The notes under the pieces are model-generated. The model was not told the origin of the DNA. It saw only the letters and a program-made list of their open reading frames with translations, and did not search any database. The translations under genes were made by a program, and so were the position numbers. Of a stretch of DNA of 64,000 nucleotides, positions 1-8,733 are shown in pieces. The stretch is from the NCBI GenBank assembly GCA_001534745.1, contig CP013997.1:3658001-3722000 (forward strand), in the 5' to 3' direction. How positions within the stretch are numbered: the first letter of the stretch is position 1; each line of letters starts with the position of its first letter. This DNA comes from Pseudomonas monteilii (GTDB lineage Bacteria > Pseudomonadota > Gammaproteobacteria > Pseudomonadales > Pseudomonadaceae).

Positions 1-542
1 GCCGCGCGGCCGAGGGCATGCAGACGTTCCACGAGTTCTTCGGCTTGCCCTACAACTCGATCAACAAGGTGATCTTCCTCTACCTGGTGGCCCTGCTGCT
101 GGCGCTGCTCGCGCTGTTCGTGATCAACCGGCTGCTGCGCATGCCGATCGGCCGCGCCTGGGAAGCCCTGCGCGAGGATGAGATCGCCTGCCGTGCGCTC
201 GGCCTGAACCCCACCGTGATCAAGCTCTCGGCCTTCACCCTCGGGGCCAGTTTCGCCGGCTTCGCCGGCAGCTTCTTCGCGGCGCGGCAAGGCCTGGTGA
301 CGCCTGAATCGTTCACCTTCATCGAGTCGGCCATCATCCTGGCGATCGTGGTGCTCGGCGGCATGGGCTCGCAGCTGGGCGTGATCCTGGCCGCGATCGT
401 CATGATCCTGCTGCCGGAGCTGATGCGTGAATTCAGCGAATACCGGATGCTCATGTTCGGTGCGCTGATGGTGTTGATGATGATCTGGCGTCCGCAAGGC
501 CTGCTGCCGATGCAACGCCCCCACCTGGAGCTGCGCCGATGA
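1..542 (+). CDS. livM: Branched-chain amino-acid ABC transporter permease LivM (C-terminal part)
   Basis: This is the C-terminal part (about 179 residues) of an inner-membrane permease for leucine, isoleucine and valine uptake; the frame is open from base 3 and the true start lies before the window. Several strongly hydrophobic helices are visible, with the EAA-like cytoplasmic loop of the LivM/BraE family ([18 protein letters not shown]) at about residues 54-71, which docks on the ATPases. Its stop overlaps the livG start (ATGA at 539-542), showing translational coupling in the bra/liv operon. The binding protein and the livH permease are expected upstream. The assignment is secure because livG and livF follow directly. 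Confidence 0.95.
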   Translation, partial: RAAEGMQTFHEFFGLPYNSINKVIFLYLVALLLALLALFVINRLLRMPIGRAWEALREDEIACRALGLNPTVIKLSAFTLGASFAGFAGSFFAARQGLVTPESFTFIESAIILAIVVLGGMGSQLGVILAAIVMILLPELMREFSEYRMLMFGALMVLMMIWRPQGLLPMQRPHLELRR

Positions 543-1306
543 GCCGTGACATTCTGCAAGTCAGCGACCTGAGCATGCGCTTCGGCGGCCTGCTGGCGGT
601 CAACGGCGTCGGCCTGACCGTCAAGGAGCGTCAGGTCGTGGCACTGATCGGTCCCAATGGGGCCGGCAAGACCACCGTCTTCAACTGCCTGACCGGTTTC
701 TACAAGCCCAGTGGCGGCACCATCCTGCTCGATGGCCAGCCGATCCAGGGGCTGGCCGGGCACCAGATCGCCCGCAAGGGCGTGGTGCGTACCTTCCAGA
801 ACGTGCGCCTGTTCAAGGAAATGACCGCGCTGGAGAACCTGCTGATCGCCCAGCACCGCCACCTGAACACCAACTTCCTGGCAGGCCTGTTCAAGACGCC
901 GGCATTCCGCCGCAGCGAGCAGGAAGCCATGGAGCGGGCGCAGTACTGGCTGGAGCGGGTCAACCTGACCGAGTTCGCCAACCGCACGGCAGGCACCCTG
1001 GCCTATGGGCAGCAACGTCGCCTGGAAATCGCCCGCTGCATGATGACCCGTCCGCGGATCATCATGCTCGACGAGCCAGCGGCCGGTCTCAACCCCAAGG
1101 AAACCGAAGACCTCAAGGCCCTGATCGGCTACCTGCGCGAGGAGCATGCGGTCACGGTGCTACTGATCGAGCACGACATGAAACTGGTGATGAGCATTTC
1201 CGACCACATCGTGGTCATCAACCAGGGCACGCCCCTGGCCGACGGCACGCCCGATGCGATTCGCGGCAACCCCGAGGTGATCAAGGCCTACCTGGGGGAA
1301 GCGTGA
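539..1306 (+). CDS. livG: Branched-chain amino-acid ABC transporter ATP-binding protein LivG
   Basis: This 255-residue cytoplasmic ATPase is the first of the two nucleotide-binding subunits of the LIV transporter. The Walker A motif GPNGAGKT is at residues 38-45 and the Walker B region reads [13 protein letters not shown]. The signature region is [14 protein letters not shown], the variant form usual for LivG/BraF in place of canonical LSGGQ. The ATG at 539 overlaps the livM stop. Its own stop overlaps the next start as TGATG, so livM, livG and livF form one coupled transcription unit. Length and motifs are normal for the family. Confidence 0.97.
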   Translation: MSRDILQVSDLSMRFGGLLAVNGVGLTVKERQVVALIGPNGAGKTTVFNCLTGFYKPSGGTILLDGQPIQGLAGHQIARKGVVRTFQNVRLFKEMTALENLLIAQHRHLNTNFLAGLFKTPAFRRSEQEAMERAQYWLERVNLTEFANRTAGTLAYGQQRRLEIARCMMTRPRIIMLDEPAAGLNPKETEDLKALIGYLREEHAVTVLLIEHDMKLVMSISDHIVVINQGTPLADGTPDAIRGNPEVIKAYLGEA

Positions 1307-2007
1307 TGCTGACATTCGAGAACGTATCCACCTTCTACGGCAAGATCCAGGCGCTGCACAGCGTCAACGTGGAGATCAAGCAAGGCGAGATCGTCACCTT
1401 GATCGGTGCCAACGGCGCGGGCAAATCCACGCTGCTGATGACCTTGTGCGGATCACCTCAGGCACACGCTGGCAGCATCCGCTACCTGGGCGAAGAGCTG
1501 GTGGGCCAGCCCTCGTCGCACATCATGCGCAAGAGCATCGCGGTGGTGCCCGAAGGTCGCCGCGTGTTTTCGCGGCTGACGGTGGAGGAGAACCTGGCCA
1601 TGGGCGGGTTCTTCACCGACAAGGGCGACTACCAGGCGCAGCTGGACAAGGTGCTGCACCTGTTCCCGCGCCTGAAGGAGCGCTATGCCCAGCGCGGCGG
1701 CACCATGTCCGGGGGCGAGCAGCAGATGCTGGCGATCGGCCGTGCCTTGATGAGCAAGCCGAAGCTGCTGCTGCTCGATGAACCGTCGCTGGGGCTGGCG
1801 CCGATCATCATCCAGCAGATCTTCGACATCATCGAGCAGCTGCGCCAGGATGGCGTGACGGTGTTCCTGGTGGAGCAGAACGCCAACCAGGCGCTGAAGA
1901 TCGCCGACCGGGCTTATGTGCTGGAAAACGGCCATGTGGTGATGCAAGGGTCCGGGGAAGCGTTGCTGACCGATCCGAAGGTACGGGAGGCGTACCTGGG
2001 GGGGTGA
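1306..2007 (+). CDS. livF: Branched-chain amino-acid ABC transporter ATP-binding protein LivF
   Basis: This is the second ATPase subunit of the LIV transporter (233 residues), acting as a heterodimer with LivG beneath the LivH/LivM permeases. Walker A (GANGAGKST) is at residues 34-42, the signature is MSGGEQQMLAIGRALM and Walker B is LLLLDEPSLGLAP. I prefer the ATG at 1306 over the GTG at 1303: the GGGGGA at 1294-1299 then has good spacing, and Pseudomonas BraG proteins begin MLSF/MLTF. It is the last gene of the operon; a strong hairpin follows at 2030-2067. Confidence 0.95.
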   Translation: MLTFENVSTFYGKIQALHSVNVEIKQGEIVTLIGANGAGKSTLLMTLCGSPQAHAGSIRYLGEELVGQPSSHIMRKSIAVVPEGRRVFSRLTVEENLAMGGFFTDKGDYQAQLDKVLHLFPRLKERYAQRGGTMSGGEQQMLAIGRALMSKPKLLLLDEPSLGLAPIIIQQIFDIIEQLRQDGVTVFLVEQNANQALKIADRAYVLENGHVVMQGSGEALLTDPKVREAYLGG

Positions 2008-2029
2008 GGCCTGGCCTGGGTTTCACCGT

Positions 2030-2067
2030 GCCTCGATGCCCGTCGTACAAGTGACGAGCATCGAGGC
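2030..2067 (+). terminator. Hairpin downstream of livF, in a 319-base non-coding gap
   Basis: A 15-base arm (2030-2044, GCCTCGATGCCCGTC) pairs with 2053-2067 (14 of 15) around an 8-base loop. It begins 22 bases after the livF stop and most likely ends the liv transcript, although no T-tract follows. In the rest of the gap (2008-2326) I see only the upstream region of the next lipoprotein gene and a weak AGGCTT/AAGCCT dyad. Confidence 0.55.
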
Positions 2068-2326
2068 AAGCGCCGCTAGCTGGTCAGTTGCATGATGAAT
2101 CCGGTAAAACTTCCGACATTGTATAGGCTTCAATGAGGAATAAAGTAAGCCTCGAGCATGGTTCCCCCCCACCGCCCCGTCTACTGACAGAAATGGCAGG
2201 CCCTGGCTTCGATTCGACAGCGGATTTGCAGCCTGGCTGGCGCGCAGGCCGTTCAAACTCCCCTTGAGCTGCCTCGAAAGCCTGAGTACCGTGACGGGCA
2301 CTTTTGCACGGATCTCGGAGTTTTCG

Positions 2327-3001
2327 ATGCGCCTCACCCTCCTCCTGCCGCTCGCCGCGCTGCTACCGGTATTCGCCGGCTGTCAGATGTTCTCGGAGCA
2401 GCCGAGCAATCCAAACGTGGGCACCTCCCGCCTGCAAGGCGAACTGGTCAGCAGTGATGGCCAGTTGTTGTTCAAGCCTTGTACCGAAGCGCGCCGTTTC
2501 GTGGTCAACGACGCTGCCGACCTCGGGCTGTCCCAGGATGTGAAGAACCTGCCGCAGAGCGCATCAGGCAAGGTGTTCGCCGACCTGCGCGGCACCCTGG
2601 GCGGTACCCCCACCGCCACGGGCGATGGCACCTTTGACGTGACCCGCGTCTATCGCCTGGAGGCTGCATCCGGCGCCTGTGAGGATCCGGCCTTCAAGCG
2701 CCTGACCGTACACGCCAGCGGCCAGAACCCCACCTGGGAACTCAAGGCCAGCGGCAAGGGCATGGTCCTGAACCGTGAAGGCCAGCCGCCACTGGCGCTG
2801 CCGTTCGTGGAGGAACAGATTCCGGGCGGCAGTCTCAACCTGTCGACCGAAGCCAACCATCAGCAGATCCAGGTGTGGCTGGCGCCACAACGCTGCGTCG
2901 ACACCGGGAGCGGCGCGATCCGGCACCTGCATGCCGAGCTGCGCATCGATGGCCAGACCCTGCAGGGGTGCGGTTATTACGGCGGGGCGCGGGACAACTG
3001 A
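2327..3001 (+). CDS. Putative outer-membrane lipoprotein (COG3650-like)
   Basis: The 224-residue product starts with a lipoprotein signal peptide (MRLTLLLPLAALLPVFAGC), lipobox FAGC, with Cys19 as the expected lipidation site. The exported part resembles the small COPI-like/COG3650 lipoproteins of Pseudomonas: a domain with YR-LEAASGAC and GCGYYGGA motifs and paired cysteines. Its function is unknown. The start at 2327 is chosen because CGGAG sits at 2316-2320 and the signal peptide begins there; an in-frame upstream ATG at 2264 would add 21 residues that bury the signal. It appears to be monocistronic. Confidence 0.8.
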   Translation: MRLTLLLPLAALLPVFAGCQMFSEQPSNPNVGTSRLQGELVSSDGQLLFKPCTEARRFVVNDAADLGLSQDVKNLPQSASGKVFADLRGTLGGTPTATGDGTFDVTRVYRLEAASGACEDPAFKRLTVHASGQNPTWELKASGKGMVLNREGQPPLALPFVEEQIPGGSLNLSTEANHQQIQVWLAPQRCVDTGSGAIRHLHAELRIDGQTLQGCGYYGGARDN

Positions 3002-3104
3002 TCACTGGTGACGTTTCTCCTGCCAGTCAGGCGGACGAAAGGCTTATAATCGGCGGTTTACGTAAAGCCACCGGCCGTTCGAGGCCGGGATACCGGACTC
3101 CGCC

Positions 3105-4718
3105 ATGCTACGAATCACCGAACTGAAGCTGCCCCTGGACCATCCTGACGAGGCGCTGCGCGAAGCCATCCTGCAGCGCCTGGGCATCACCGACGAACAG
3201 CTGACGGGCTTCACCCTGTTCAAACGCAGCTACGATGCGCGCAAGAAGAACAGCGAGCTGCTGTTCATCTACACCATCGACCTGGAAGCGACCAACGAAG
3301 CCGAGCTGCTGCGCCGCTTCGCCGACGATCGCAACATCAGCGTGGCCCCGGACACCACCTACCGCTTCGTCGGCCATGCCAGCCAGGCACCCGAGCAGCG
3401 CCCCCTGGTGGTCGGGTTCGGCCCATGCGGCATCTTCGCCGGGCTGCTGCTGGCGCAGATGGGCCTGCGCCCGATCATCCTCGAGCGTGGCAAGGACGTG
3501 CGTCAGCGCACCAAGGACACCTGGGGCCTGTGGCGCAAGAGCGAACTCAACCCGGAGTCGAACGTGCAGTTCGGCGAGGGGGGTGCAGGCACCTTCTCCG
3601 ACGGCAAGCTGTACAGCCAGATCAAGGACCCCCAGCACCATGGCCGCAAGGTCTTGGAAGAGTTCGTCAAGGCCGGTGCGCCCGAGGAAATCCTCTACAT
3701 CAACAAGCCGCACATCGGCACCTTCCGCCTGACCGGCATGGTCGAGCGCATGCGCGAGGAGATCATCGCCTTGGGCGGCGAGGTGCGCTTCGAGCAGAAG
3801 GTCACCGACCTGCTGATCGACAATGACCAACTGCAGGGTGTCGTGCTGCACAGTGGCGAGCAGTTGCAGGCACGTCACGTGGTGCTGGCGCTGGGCCACA
3901 GCGCGCGCGACACCTTCCGCATGCTGCACGGCAAGGGTGTGTACATGGAAGCCAAGCCGTTCTCGGTGGGTTTCCGCATCGAGCATCCGCAGTCACTGAT
4001 CGACCAGGCGCGCCTGGGCAAGTACGCGGGCCATCCGAAACTGGGCGCTGCCGACTACAAGCTGGTCTACCACGCCAGCAACGGGCGTTCGGTGTACAGC
4101 TTCTGCATGTGTCCGGGCGGCACCGTGGTCGCGGCCACCAGCGAACCGGGCCGCGTCGTGACCAACGGCATGAGCCAGTACTCGCGCAACGAGCGCAATG
4201 CCAACTCGGGCATCGTGGTCGGGATCGATCCTGAACGCGATTACCCCGGTAGCCCGCTGGCCGGTATCGAGCTGCAGGAGCGCCTGGAAGCGCACGCCTA
4301 TGTGATGGGCGGCAGCAACTACCAGGCACCTGCGCAGTTGGTCGGTGACTTCGTCGCCGGTCGTCCGTCCACCGCGCTGGGCAGCGTCGAGCCGTCCTAC
4401 AAGCCGGGTGTGACCCTCGGTGACCTGGCCCCTAGCCTGCCGGCCTTCGCCATCGAGGCGATCCGCGAAGCGCTGCCGGCCTTCGACCGCCAGATCAAGG
4501 GGTACAACCTGCCGGACGCGATCCTGACCGGCATCGAGACCCGCACCTCGTCGCCGCTGCGCATCACCCGTGACGACAGTTACCAGAGCCTGAACCTCAA
4601 GGGCCTGTTCCCGGCGGGTGAAGGCGCCGGTTATGCCGGTGGCATTCTGTCGGCCGGGGTCGATGGCATCCGTGTGGCCGAGGCCGTGGCGCGCGACATG
4701 CTGGGCCTCACGGCCTGA
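3105..4718 (+). CDS. FAD-dependent dehydrogenase (COG2509 family)
   Basis: This 537-residue flavoprotein has an N-terminal domain of about 95 residues followed by a dinucleotide-binding fold: VVGFGPCGIFAG (about residues 101-112) with the acidic strand end ILERG. A second FAD-contact region near the C-terminus reads LFPAGEGAGYAGGI. These are the hallmarks of COG2509, uncharacterised proteins related to geranylgeranyl-reductase and HI0933-type flavoproteins. The substrate is unknown. The sequence also has FSDGKLYSQIKD and the cysteine-bearing CMCPGG segment typical of the family. It is convergent with the next gene, and a hairpin separates the two. Confidence 0.88.
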   Translation: MLRITELKLPLDHPDEALREAILQRLGITDEQLTGFTLFKRSYDARKKNSELLFIYTIDLEATNEAELLRRFADDRNISVAPDTTYRFVGHASQAPEQRPLVVGFGPCGIFAGLLLAQMGLRPIILERGKDVRQRTKDTWGLWRKSELNPESNVQFGEGGAGTFSDGKLYSQIKDPQHHGRKVLEEFVKAGAPEEILYINKPHIGTFRLTGMVERMREEIIALGGEVRFEQKVTDLLIDNDQLQGVVLHSGEQLQARHVVLALGHSARDTFRMLHGKGVYMEAKPFSVGFRIEHPQSLIDQARLGKYAGHPKLGAADYKLVYHASNGRSVYSFCMCPGGTVVAATSEPGRVVTNGMSQYSRNERNANSGIVVGIDPERDYPGSPLAGIELQERLEAHAYVMGGSNYQAPAQLVGDFVAGRPSTALGSVEPSYKPGVTLGDLAPSLPAFAIEAIREALPAFDRQIKGYNLPDAILTGIETRTSSPLRITRDDSYQSLNLKGLFPAGEGAGYAGGILSAGVDGIRVAEAVARDMLGLTA

Positions 4719-4732
4719 GACGTGCGCCCATG

Positions 4733-4765
4733 AAAACGCCCCGGGCAGCAAGGCTGGCCGGGGCG
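4733..4765 (-). terminator. Intrinsic terminator shared by convergent genes
   Basis: The arms CGCCCCGG (4737-4744) and CCGGGGCG (4758-4765) form a GC-rich stem. On the minus strand the stem is followed by GTTTTC, so it fits as the terminator of the glycine-zipper lipoprotein gene; it may also stop readthrough from the FAD oxidoreductase gene. Confidence 0.7.
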
Positions 4766-4782
4766 CTTGGGTAACGCAGTGA

Positions 4783-5247
4783 TCAGTGCGAGACGCGGCT
4801 GGTGCCATCCACGGTCATGATGCGCACGCGCTCGCCAACCCGGAAGATTTCGTTCGACTGCACGGCCTGGACATAGGCGCGGGTGCTGCCGTCGTCCTCA
4901 CGCACGGTGATCTCCACGCCCTGGGTACGGGTGATGCCTTCTTCAGCCGCCGAACCGGCCAGGCCGCCAGCGACCGCACCGATCACCGCGGCGACGAGGC
5001 TGCCGCGTCCACCACCGATGGCGCTGCCTGCCACACCACCGACGATGGCGCCTGCGCCACCACCGATCGGCGTCTTGGTGCCTTCGATCTTCACGGGGCG
5101 CAAGGCTTCGATGGTACCCATGCGCACCGTCTGGACGCGCCGGGCCTCATCGCGAGAGTAGGTATCGCCCGCCAGGTTCGAGGCACAGCCGCCGAGCAGC
5201 AATGAAAAGGCGGTGAAGCTCGCTACCAGCAATCCGGATCTACGCAT
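4783..5247 (-). CDS. Glycine-zipper 2TM outer-membrane lipoprotein (SlyB/Pcp-like)
   Basis: This 154-residue lipoprotein has signal peptide MRRSGLLVASFTAFSLLLGGC, lipobox LGGC. The middle is a glycine zipper with two hydrophobic stretches (IGGGAGAIVGGVAGSAIGGG and VAAVIGAVAGGLAGSAAEEG), as in SlyB/Pcp proteins, which sit in the outer membrane and stabilise it under stress. The C-terminal part (about 50 residues) is a small beta domain. The start at 5247 is taken because GGAG precedes it by eight bases and the signal peptide starts there; an upstream ATG at 5331 would prepend 28 hydrophilic residues. In enterobacteria the family is PhoPQ/Mg-responsive; nothing here shows the regulation. Confidence 0.88.
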   Translation of the reverse strand: MRRSGLLVASFTAFSLLLGGCASNLAGDTYSRDEARRVQTVRMGTIEALRPVKIEGTKTPIGGGAGAIVGGVAGSAIGGGRGSLVAAVIGAVAGGLAGSAAEEGITRTQGVEITVREDDGSTRAYVQAVQSNEIFRVGERVRIMTVDGTSRVSH

Positions 5248-5483
5248 GGGATGTTCTCCAATAATCGAGTGTCCATTAGACCCCGTGTGCGCAGTGGCTG
5301 TCACGGGGCCTGAGGTTAAATCGTTTTTCATTCAGGCCTGGCGACGGCTGTCGCACACGGTGCGGTTACCCATGGGACCACGCCTGGCGGCAATGAATCC
5401 GTCACGTTGCGCCAGTCTGGGCTATAAGGGCGGGTCTGACAGACCGGCGTCATGCTGGCGATACAGGCGGAGACGGAGCAGAC

Positions 5484-5693
5484 GCCATCGCGGGCAAGCC
5501 CCCCACAGTACCGCGACCGCCTGTACCACTGCGGTGTAACTACGGGTGTGGGAGATTCTATGGTTTCTGCCAATTGCTAATGTGGGCCCTGGCGGGCCCA
5601 ATCGCGGCACAGGGGCCGCTCCTACACCCGTAGCCCTACCGCGGTGATGCAGGCCATCGCGGTTACTGTGTGCGGGCTTGCCCGCGACGCAAG
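5484..5693. repeat. Cluster of REP-like elements in the 458-base gap 5248-5705
   Basis: Three GC-rich copies related to the P. putida REP family (core CGCGGGCAAGCC / CCGCTCCTAC) lie between the glycine-zipper gene and pdxH. They are TCGCGGGCAAGCC at 5489-5501, ATCGCGGCACAGGGGCCGCT (continuing CCTACACCCG) at 5601-5630, and the inverted GGCTTGCCCGCG at 5676-5687. The last also forms the small palindrome GCGGGCTTGCCCGC (5672-5685). The outer two copies are in inverted orientation, a BIME-like pair. No convincing gene was found in this gap. Confidence 0.7.
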
Positions 5694-5705
5694 GGGTGAC
5701 GAACG

Positions 5706-6353
5706 TCAGGGCGCGAGGCGCTCACGTTGCCATTGCCCTTCCACCGCACGGTAGTTCAGGCGGTCGTGCAGGCGGCTGGGGCGGCCTTGCCAGAACTCAA
5801 CGCGATCCGGCACCAGACGGTAGCCGCCCCAATGCTCGGGGCAGTGCGGCGCCGTGTCCTTGAAGCGTGTCTGCGTGGCCTGCACCAGGCCCTCCAGTTC
5901 CTCACGACCCGAGATCACCCGACTCTGCGGCGATGCCCATGCCCCCAGGCGGCTGCCCAGGGGGCGCACCTGGTAGTAGGCGTCGGACTCTTGCGCCGTG
6001 ACCTTCTCCACGCGGCCCTCGATCCGCACCTGACGCTCCAGCGCCGGCCAGAAGAAGGTGATGGCAGCGAACGGGTTGCTGCGCAGCTGCTCGCCCTTGG
6101 CACTGTCGTAGTTGCTGAAGAAGGTGAACCCTCGCGCGTCCAGCCCCTTGAGCAACAAGACCCGGCAGTGCGGCCGACCGTCGGCATCGACGGTGGCGAG
6201 GGTCATGGCATTGGCCTCGACAGGCGCCTGCTCGGTCTGCACGGCGTCGTCGAACCACTGGTGAAACAGCGCGAACGGTTCGTCCGGCGCCTGTGCTTCG
6301 GCCAGGCCATCGCGGGTGTAGTCACGCCGCATATCAGCCAGGGTCTGGGTCAT
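5706..6353 (-). CDS. pdxH: Pyridoxamine 5'-phosphate oxidase
   Basis: PdxH (215 residues, the usual length) is the FMN enzyme that oxidises pyridoxine/pyridoxamine 5'-phosphate to pyridoxal 5'-phosphate, the last step of vitamin B6 synthesis and salvage. Family features are [21 protein letters not shown] at the start of the split barrel, [31 protein letters not shown] and the C-terminal [14 protein letters not shown], which carries substrate and FMN phosphate contacts. AAGGAAG lies just upstream of the ATG. It starts 18 bases after the stop of the OmpA-like gene, so the two are probably cotranscribed. Confidence 0.97.
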   Translation of the reverse strand: MTQTLADMRRDYTRDGLAEAQAPDEPFALFHQWFDDAVQTEQAPVEANAMTLATVDADGRPHCRVLLLKGLDARGFTFFSNYDSAKGEQLRSNPFAAITFFWPALERQVRIEGRVEKVTAQESDAYYQVRPLGSRLGAWASPQSRVISGREELEGLVQATQTRFKDTAPHCPEHWGGYRLVPDRVEFWQGRPSRLHDRLNYRAVEGQWQRERLAP

Positions 6354-6371
6354 GTCGAGCTTCCTTGACGA

Positions 6372-7343
6372 TCAGTTGGTCTTGTTGGCCGCAACCTTCT
6401 TGTCCACGGCGGCCTTCTTGGCGGCAGGCTTGGCTGCGGCTTTCTTCGCCACCGGCTTGGCCTTGGCCTTGGCCACGGTTTTCTTGGCGGCTGGCTTGGC
6501 AGCGGCCTTGGCCGTCGGCTTGCTGGCCGCTGCCTTGACCACAGGCGCCTTGGCATCCTGGGTGGCGACCATGGCCGCAGGCGCGACCACCGGGGTCGCC
6601 TGCTGGTACTTGGCGAGCAGGGCGACCATGGTGTTCTGCGGCGTCAGCAGCATTTCGACGCGGCGGTTCAGGGCACGGCCTTCGGCGCTGTCGTTGGCCG
6701 CACGCGGCATTACCGACCCCATGCCCTTGAGGATCAGGCGGTCACGCTGCAGGCCGCTGAGACGGAAAATCGCCGAGACCGAAGCCGCACGCTCCAGGCT
6801 GAGCTTCTGGTTGGCCGCCGCGGCGCCCGTGCTGTCGGCATGGCCCAGGACCAGGACGGCGGTCTTCGGGTCGCTTTCCACGGCCTTGGCCACGCGGGTG
6901 ATCGGACCCAGCGTGACAGGCAGCAGCATGTTCGGACGGTCCGGGTTGTAGTTGCCATCGACCGGCAGGGTCACGGCCAGCAGGTCGTCGCGACGCTCGA
7001 CCTGCAGGTTGGTGCCTTTTACCGCCTCACGCAATTTCGGCTCGTAGTCGTCCAGCCAGGCCTGGGTGGCCTTCTGGTCGATCTTCGGCACCACTGGCTG
7101 AGCCTGGGCGGTCTGCTTGTCTTCACCGCCGAACGGCCACCACCAGCGGCTGCCGCTCTCGGACTTGGCATCAGCCTTGGCGACTTTTTCGGTCACCGCG
7201 TCCTTGACCTCCTGGTCAGCCACCTGGTCGGAGCCAAACGGCCACCAGTGACGGCTGGTCTGGGCAGAGCCGTCTTGAGCGTGCTGAGCGCAGCCGGTCA
7301 TGGCTAGGCACAGGGCAAGTGCTAAGGTTTTTTGTGAAGACAT
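6372..7343 (-). CDS. OmpA-family lipoprotein with a Lys/Ala-rich basic tail
   Basis: This 323-residue protein starts with a lipoprotein signal (ALCLAMTGC, Cys18). A linker holds two copies of the motif WWPFG (about residues 33-37 and 68-72). A peptidoglycan-binding OmpA domain covers about residues 135-240 (VLVLGHADSTGAAAANQKLS, then LNRRVEMLL). The last 70 residues or so are low-complexity and strongly basic, with repeated AAKPAAKK units like histone H1 or AlgP tails. The OmpA domain predicts attachment of the outer membrane to peptidoglycan; the cationic tail is unusual for an OmpA lipoprotein. It lies directly upstream of pdxH, 18 bases apart. Function beyond this is not known. Confidence 0.85.
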   Translation of the reverse strand: MSSQKTLALALCLAMTGCAQHAQDGSAQTSRHWWPFGSDQVADQEVKDAVTEKVAKADAKSESGSRWWWPFGGEDKQTAQAQPVVPKIDQKATQAWLDDYEPKLREAVKGTNLQVERRDDLLAVTLPVDGNYNPDRPNMLLPVTLGPITRVAKAVESDPKTAVLVLGHADSTGAAAANQKLSLERAASVSAIFRLSGLQRDRLILKGMGSVMPRAANDSAEGRALNRRVEMLLTPQNTMVALLAKYQQATPVVAPAAMVATQDAKAPVVKAAASKPTAKAAAKPAAKKTVAKAKAKPVAKKAAAKPAAKKAAVDKKVAANKTN

Positions 7344-7442
7344 CAGCGATACACCATGAATTGGAAGGAGTTCTGCCCAGCCGGGGAGGGGCGTTGGCGT
7401 TGAGGATAGACAAAGCCTGCGGTCAATACTTGTACAACCCGA

Positions 7443-8588
7443 TCAAAGGCAACCGGCCAAGGCGCGAACCAGCGCCTGGGCGCGTGGGTCCATCAGGACG
7501 TACGGCCCCAAGGTAGGGGTGACGAAGCCGAACGCGACGTCGTGCTCAGGATCGGCAAAGCCGACCGAGCCGCCTGCACCGGGGTGACCGAAGGCCTTGG
7601 CGCCCAGACCGAAGGTGGCATTGGGCTGGTCGGGTTGATCGAGCATGCAGCCCAGACCGAAGCGGGTCGAGGTGAGCAGCGTCAGGTCATGCCCGCAGCT
7701 GTGCTCGCGGGTCATTTCATCCAGCAGCTCGGCTTCCAGCAGGCTGCCGTCGAGCAGACCGGCATAGAAGCCTGCCAGGGCTCGCGCCGTGCCATGCCCG
7801 TTCGCCGCCGGTTGCTGCATGCGGCGCCAGGCAGGCTTGTTGGTACTGGTCAGCATGCCCGGCGGGTTGGTGAAGGCGCGTGTGGACAATGCCTCGGGTT
7901 CGCGCAGGGTCACGTGCAGCAGGCGCTGCGCGGCGGCGTCGCCGGCATTGCCCTTGGCCCGGGCCAGGTGCGCCACACGGTCGAAGTCATCGTCATGCAG
8001 CCCGATGTGGAAGTCCAGGCCCAGGGGCCTGGCGGTGCGGGCGACGATCGAGTCGCCCGGCATGCGGCCATCCACACGGCGGATCAGCTCGCCCACCAGC
8101 CAACCATAGGTGAGGGCTGCATAGCCGTGTGCCGTGCCCGGCGTCCACCAGGGCGTCTCGGCAGCCAGCGTATCGACCATGCGCGGCCAGTCGTAGAGCG
8201 CTTCGGCCGGCAGCAGGTCGTGGATGGCCGGCACACCGGCGCGGTGGCTGAGCAGCTGGCGAACGGTGACGGACTGCTTGCCGGCCTGGGCGAATTCCGG
8301 CCAGTAGCGCGCCACCGGGGCATCCAGGGCCAGCTTGCCCTCGCCCACCAGTTGCAACACCGTCACGGCAGTGAAGGCCTTGGTGCAGGAGAACAGGTTG
8401 ACCAGGGTGTCGCTGTGCCAGGCCTCGGTGCCGTCCTTGTCGGCCATACCGGCCCACAGGTCGATCACGACCTCGCCGCCGACCTGGATGCACAACGCCG
8501 CGCCGCGCGCCTGAGGATCGTCGAACAGCGCGGCGAATGCCTCGCGCACGGCTTCGAACTTCAGCTCGTAATGACCCTGGATCTGCAC
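7443..8588 (-). CDS. Serine beta-lactamase-fold hydrolase (EstB-like esterase)
   Basis: This 381-residue cytoplasmic protein of the beta-lactamase/class C superfamily has the SxxK nucleophile motif SCTK at residues 67-70 within NLFSCTKAFTAV. YAALTYGWLVGEL follows as the likely tyrosine motif region, and a C-terminal HPGAGGSVGFADPE segment corresponds to the KTG-box region. No signal peptide is present, so a periplasmic beta-lactamase role is unlikely; the closest known type is EstB/lipolytic esterases of family VIII. It starts with GTG at 8588, preceded by a purine-rich GGGGCGGG. It stands alone. Confidence 0.85.
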   Translation of the reverse strand: MQIQGHYELKFEAVREAFAALFDDPQARGAALCIQVGGEVVIDLWAGMADKDGTEAWHSDTLVNLFSCTKAFTAVTVLQLVGEGKLALDAPVARYWPEFAQAGKQSVTVRQLLSHRAGVPAIHDLLPAEALYDWPRMVDTLAAETPWWTPGTAHGYAALTYGWLVGELIRRVDGRMPGDSIVARTARPLGLDFHIGLHDDDFDRVAHLARAKGNAGDAAAQRLLHVTLREPEALSTRAFTNPPGMLTSTNKPAWRRMQQPAANGHGTARALAGFYAGLLDGSLLEAELLDEMTREHSCGHDLTLLTSTRFGLGCMLDQPDQPNATFGLGAKAFGHPGAGGSVGFADPEHDVAFGFVTPTLGPYVLMDPRAQALVRALAGCL

Positions 8589-8733
8589 TTACCCGCCCCT
8601 CGTTCACCGGTGTCGCAAAGGCGTGCATTGTTTCAGTAGTTGGGCGTTTTGCATACACCACGCTCGCGAGGAAAAGACGAGCCCCTGCGCTCGCCATCCC
8701 GCGAAGTGGAGTGTCAGGCCAGGCATGCGGGCG

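Noticed and set aside
5328..5573. 81-codon minus-strand ORF between the glycine-zipper gene and pdxH
   Set aside because: It overlaps the REP-like units, has no good ribosome-binding site and its product has no regular pattern.
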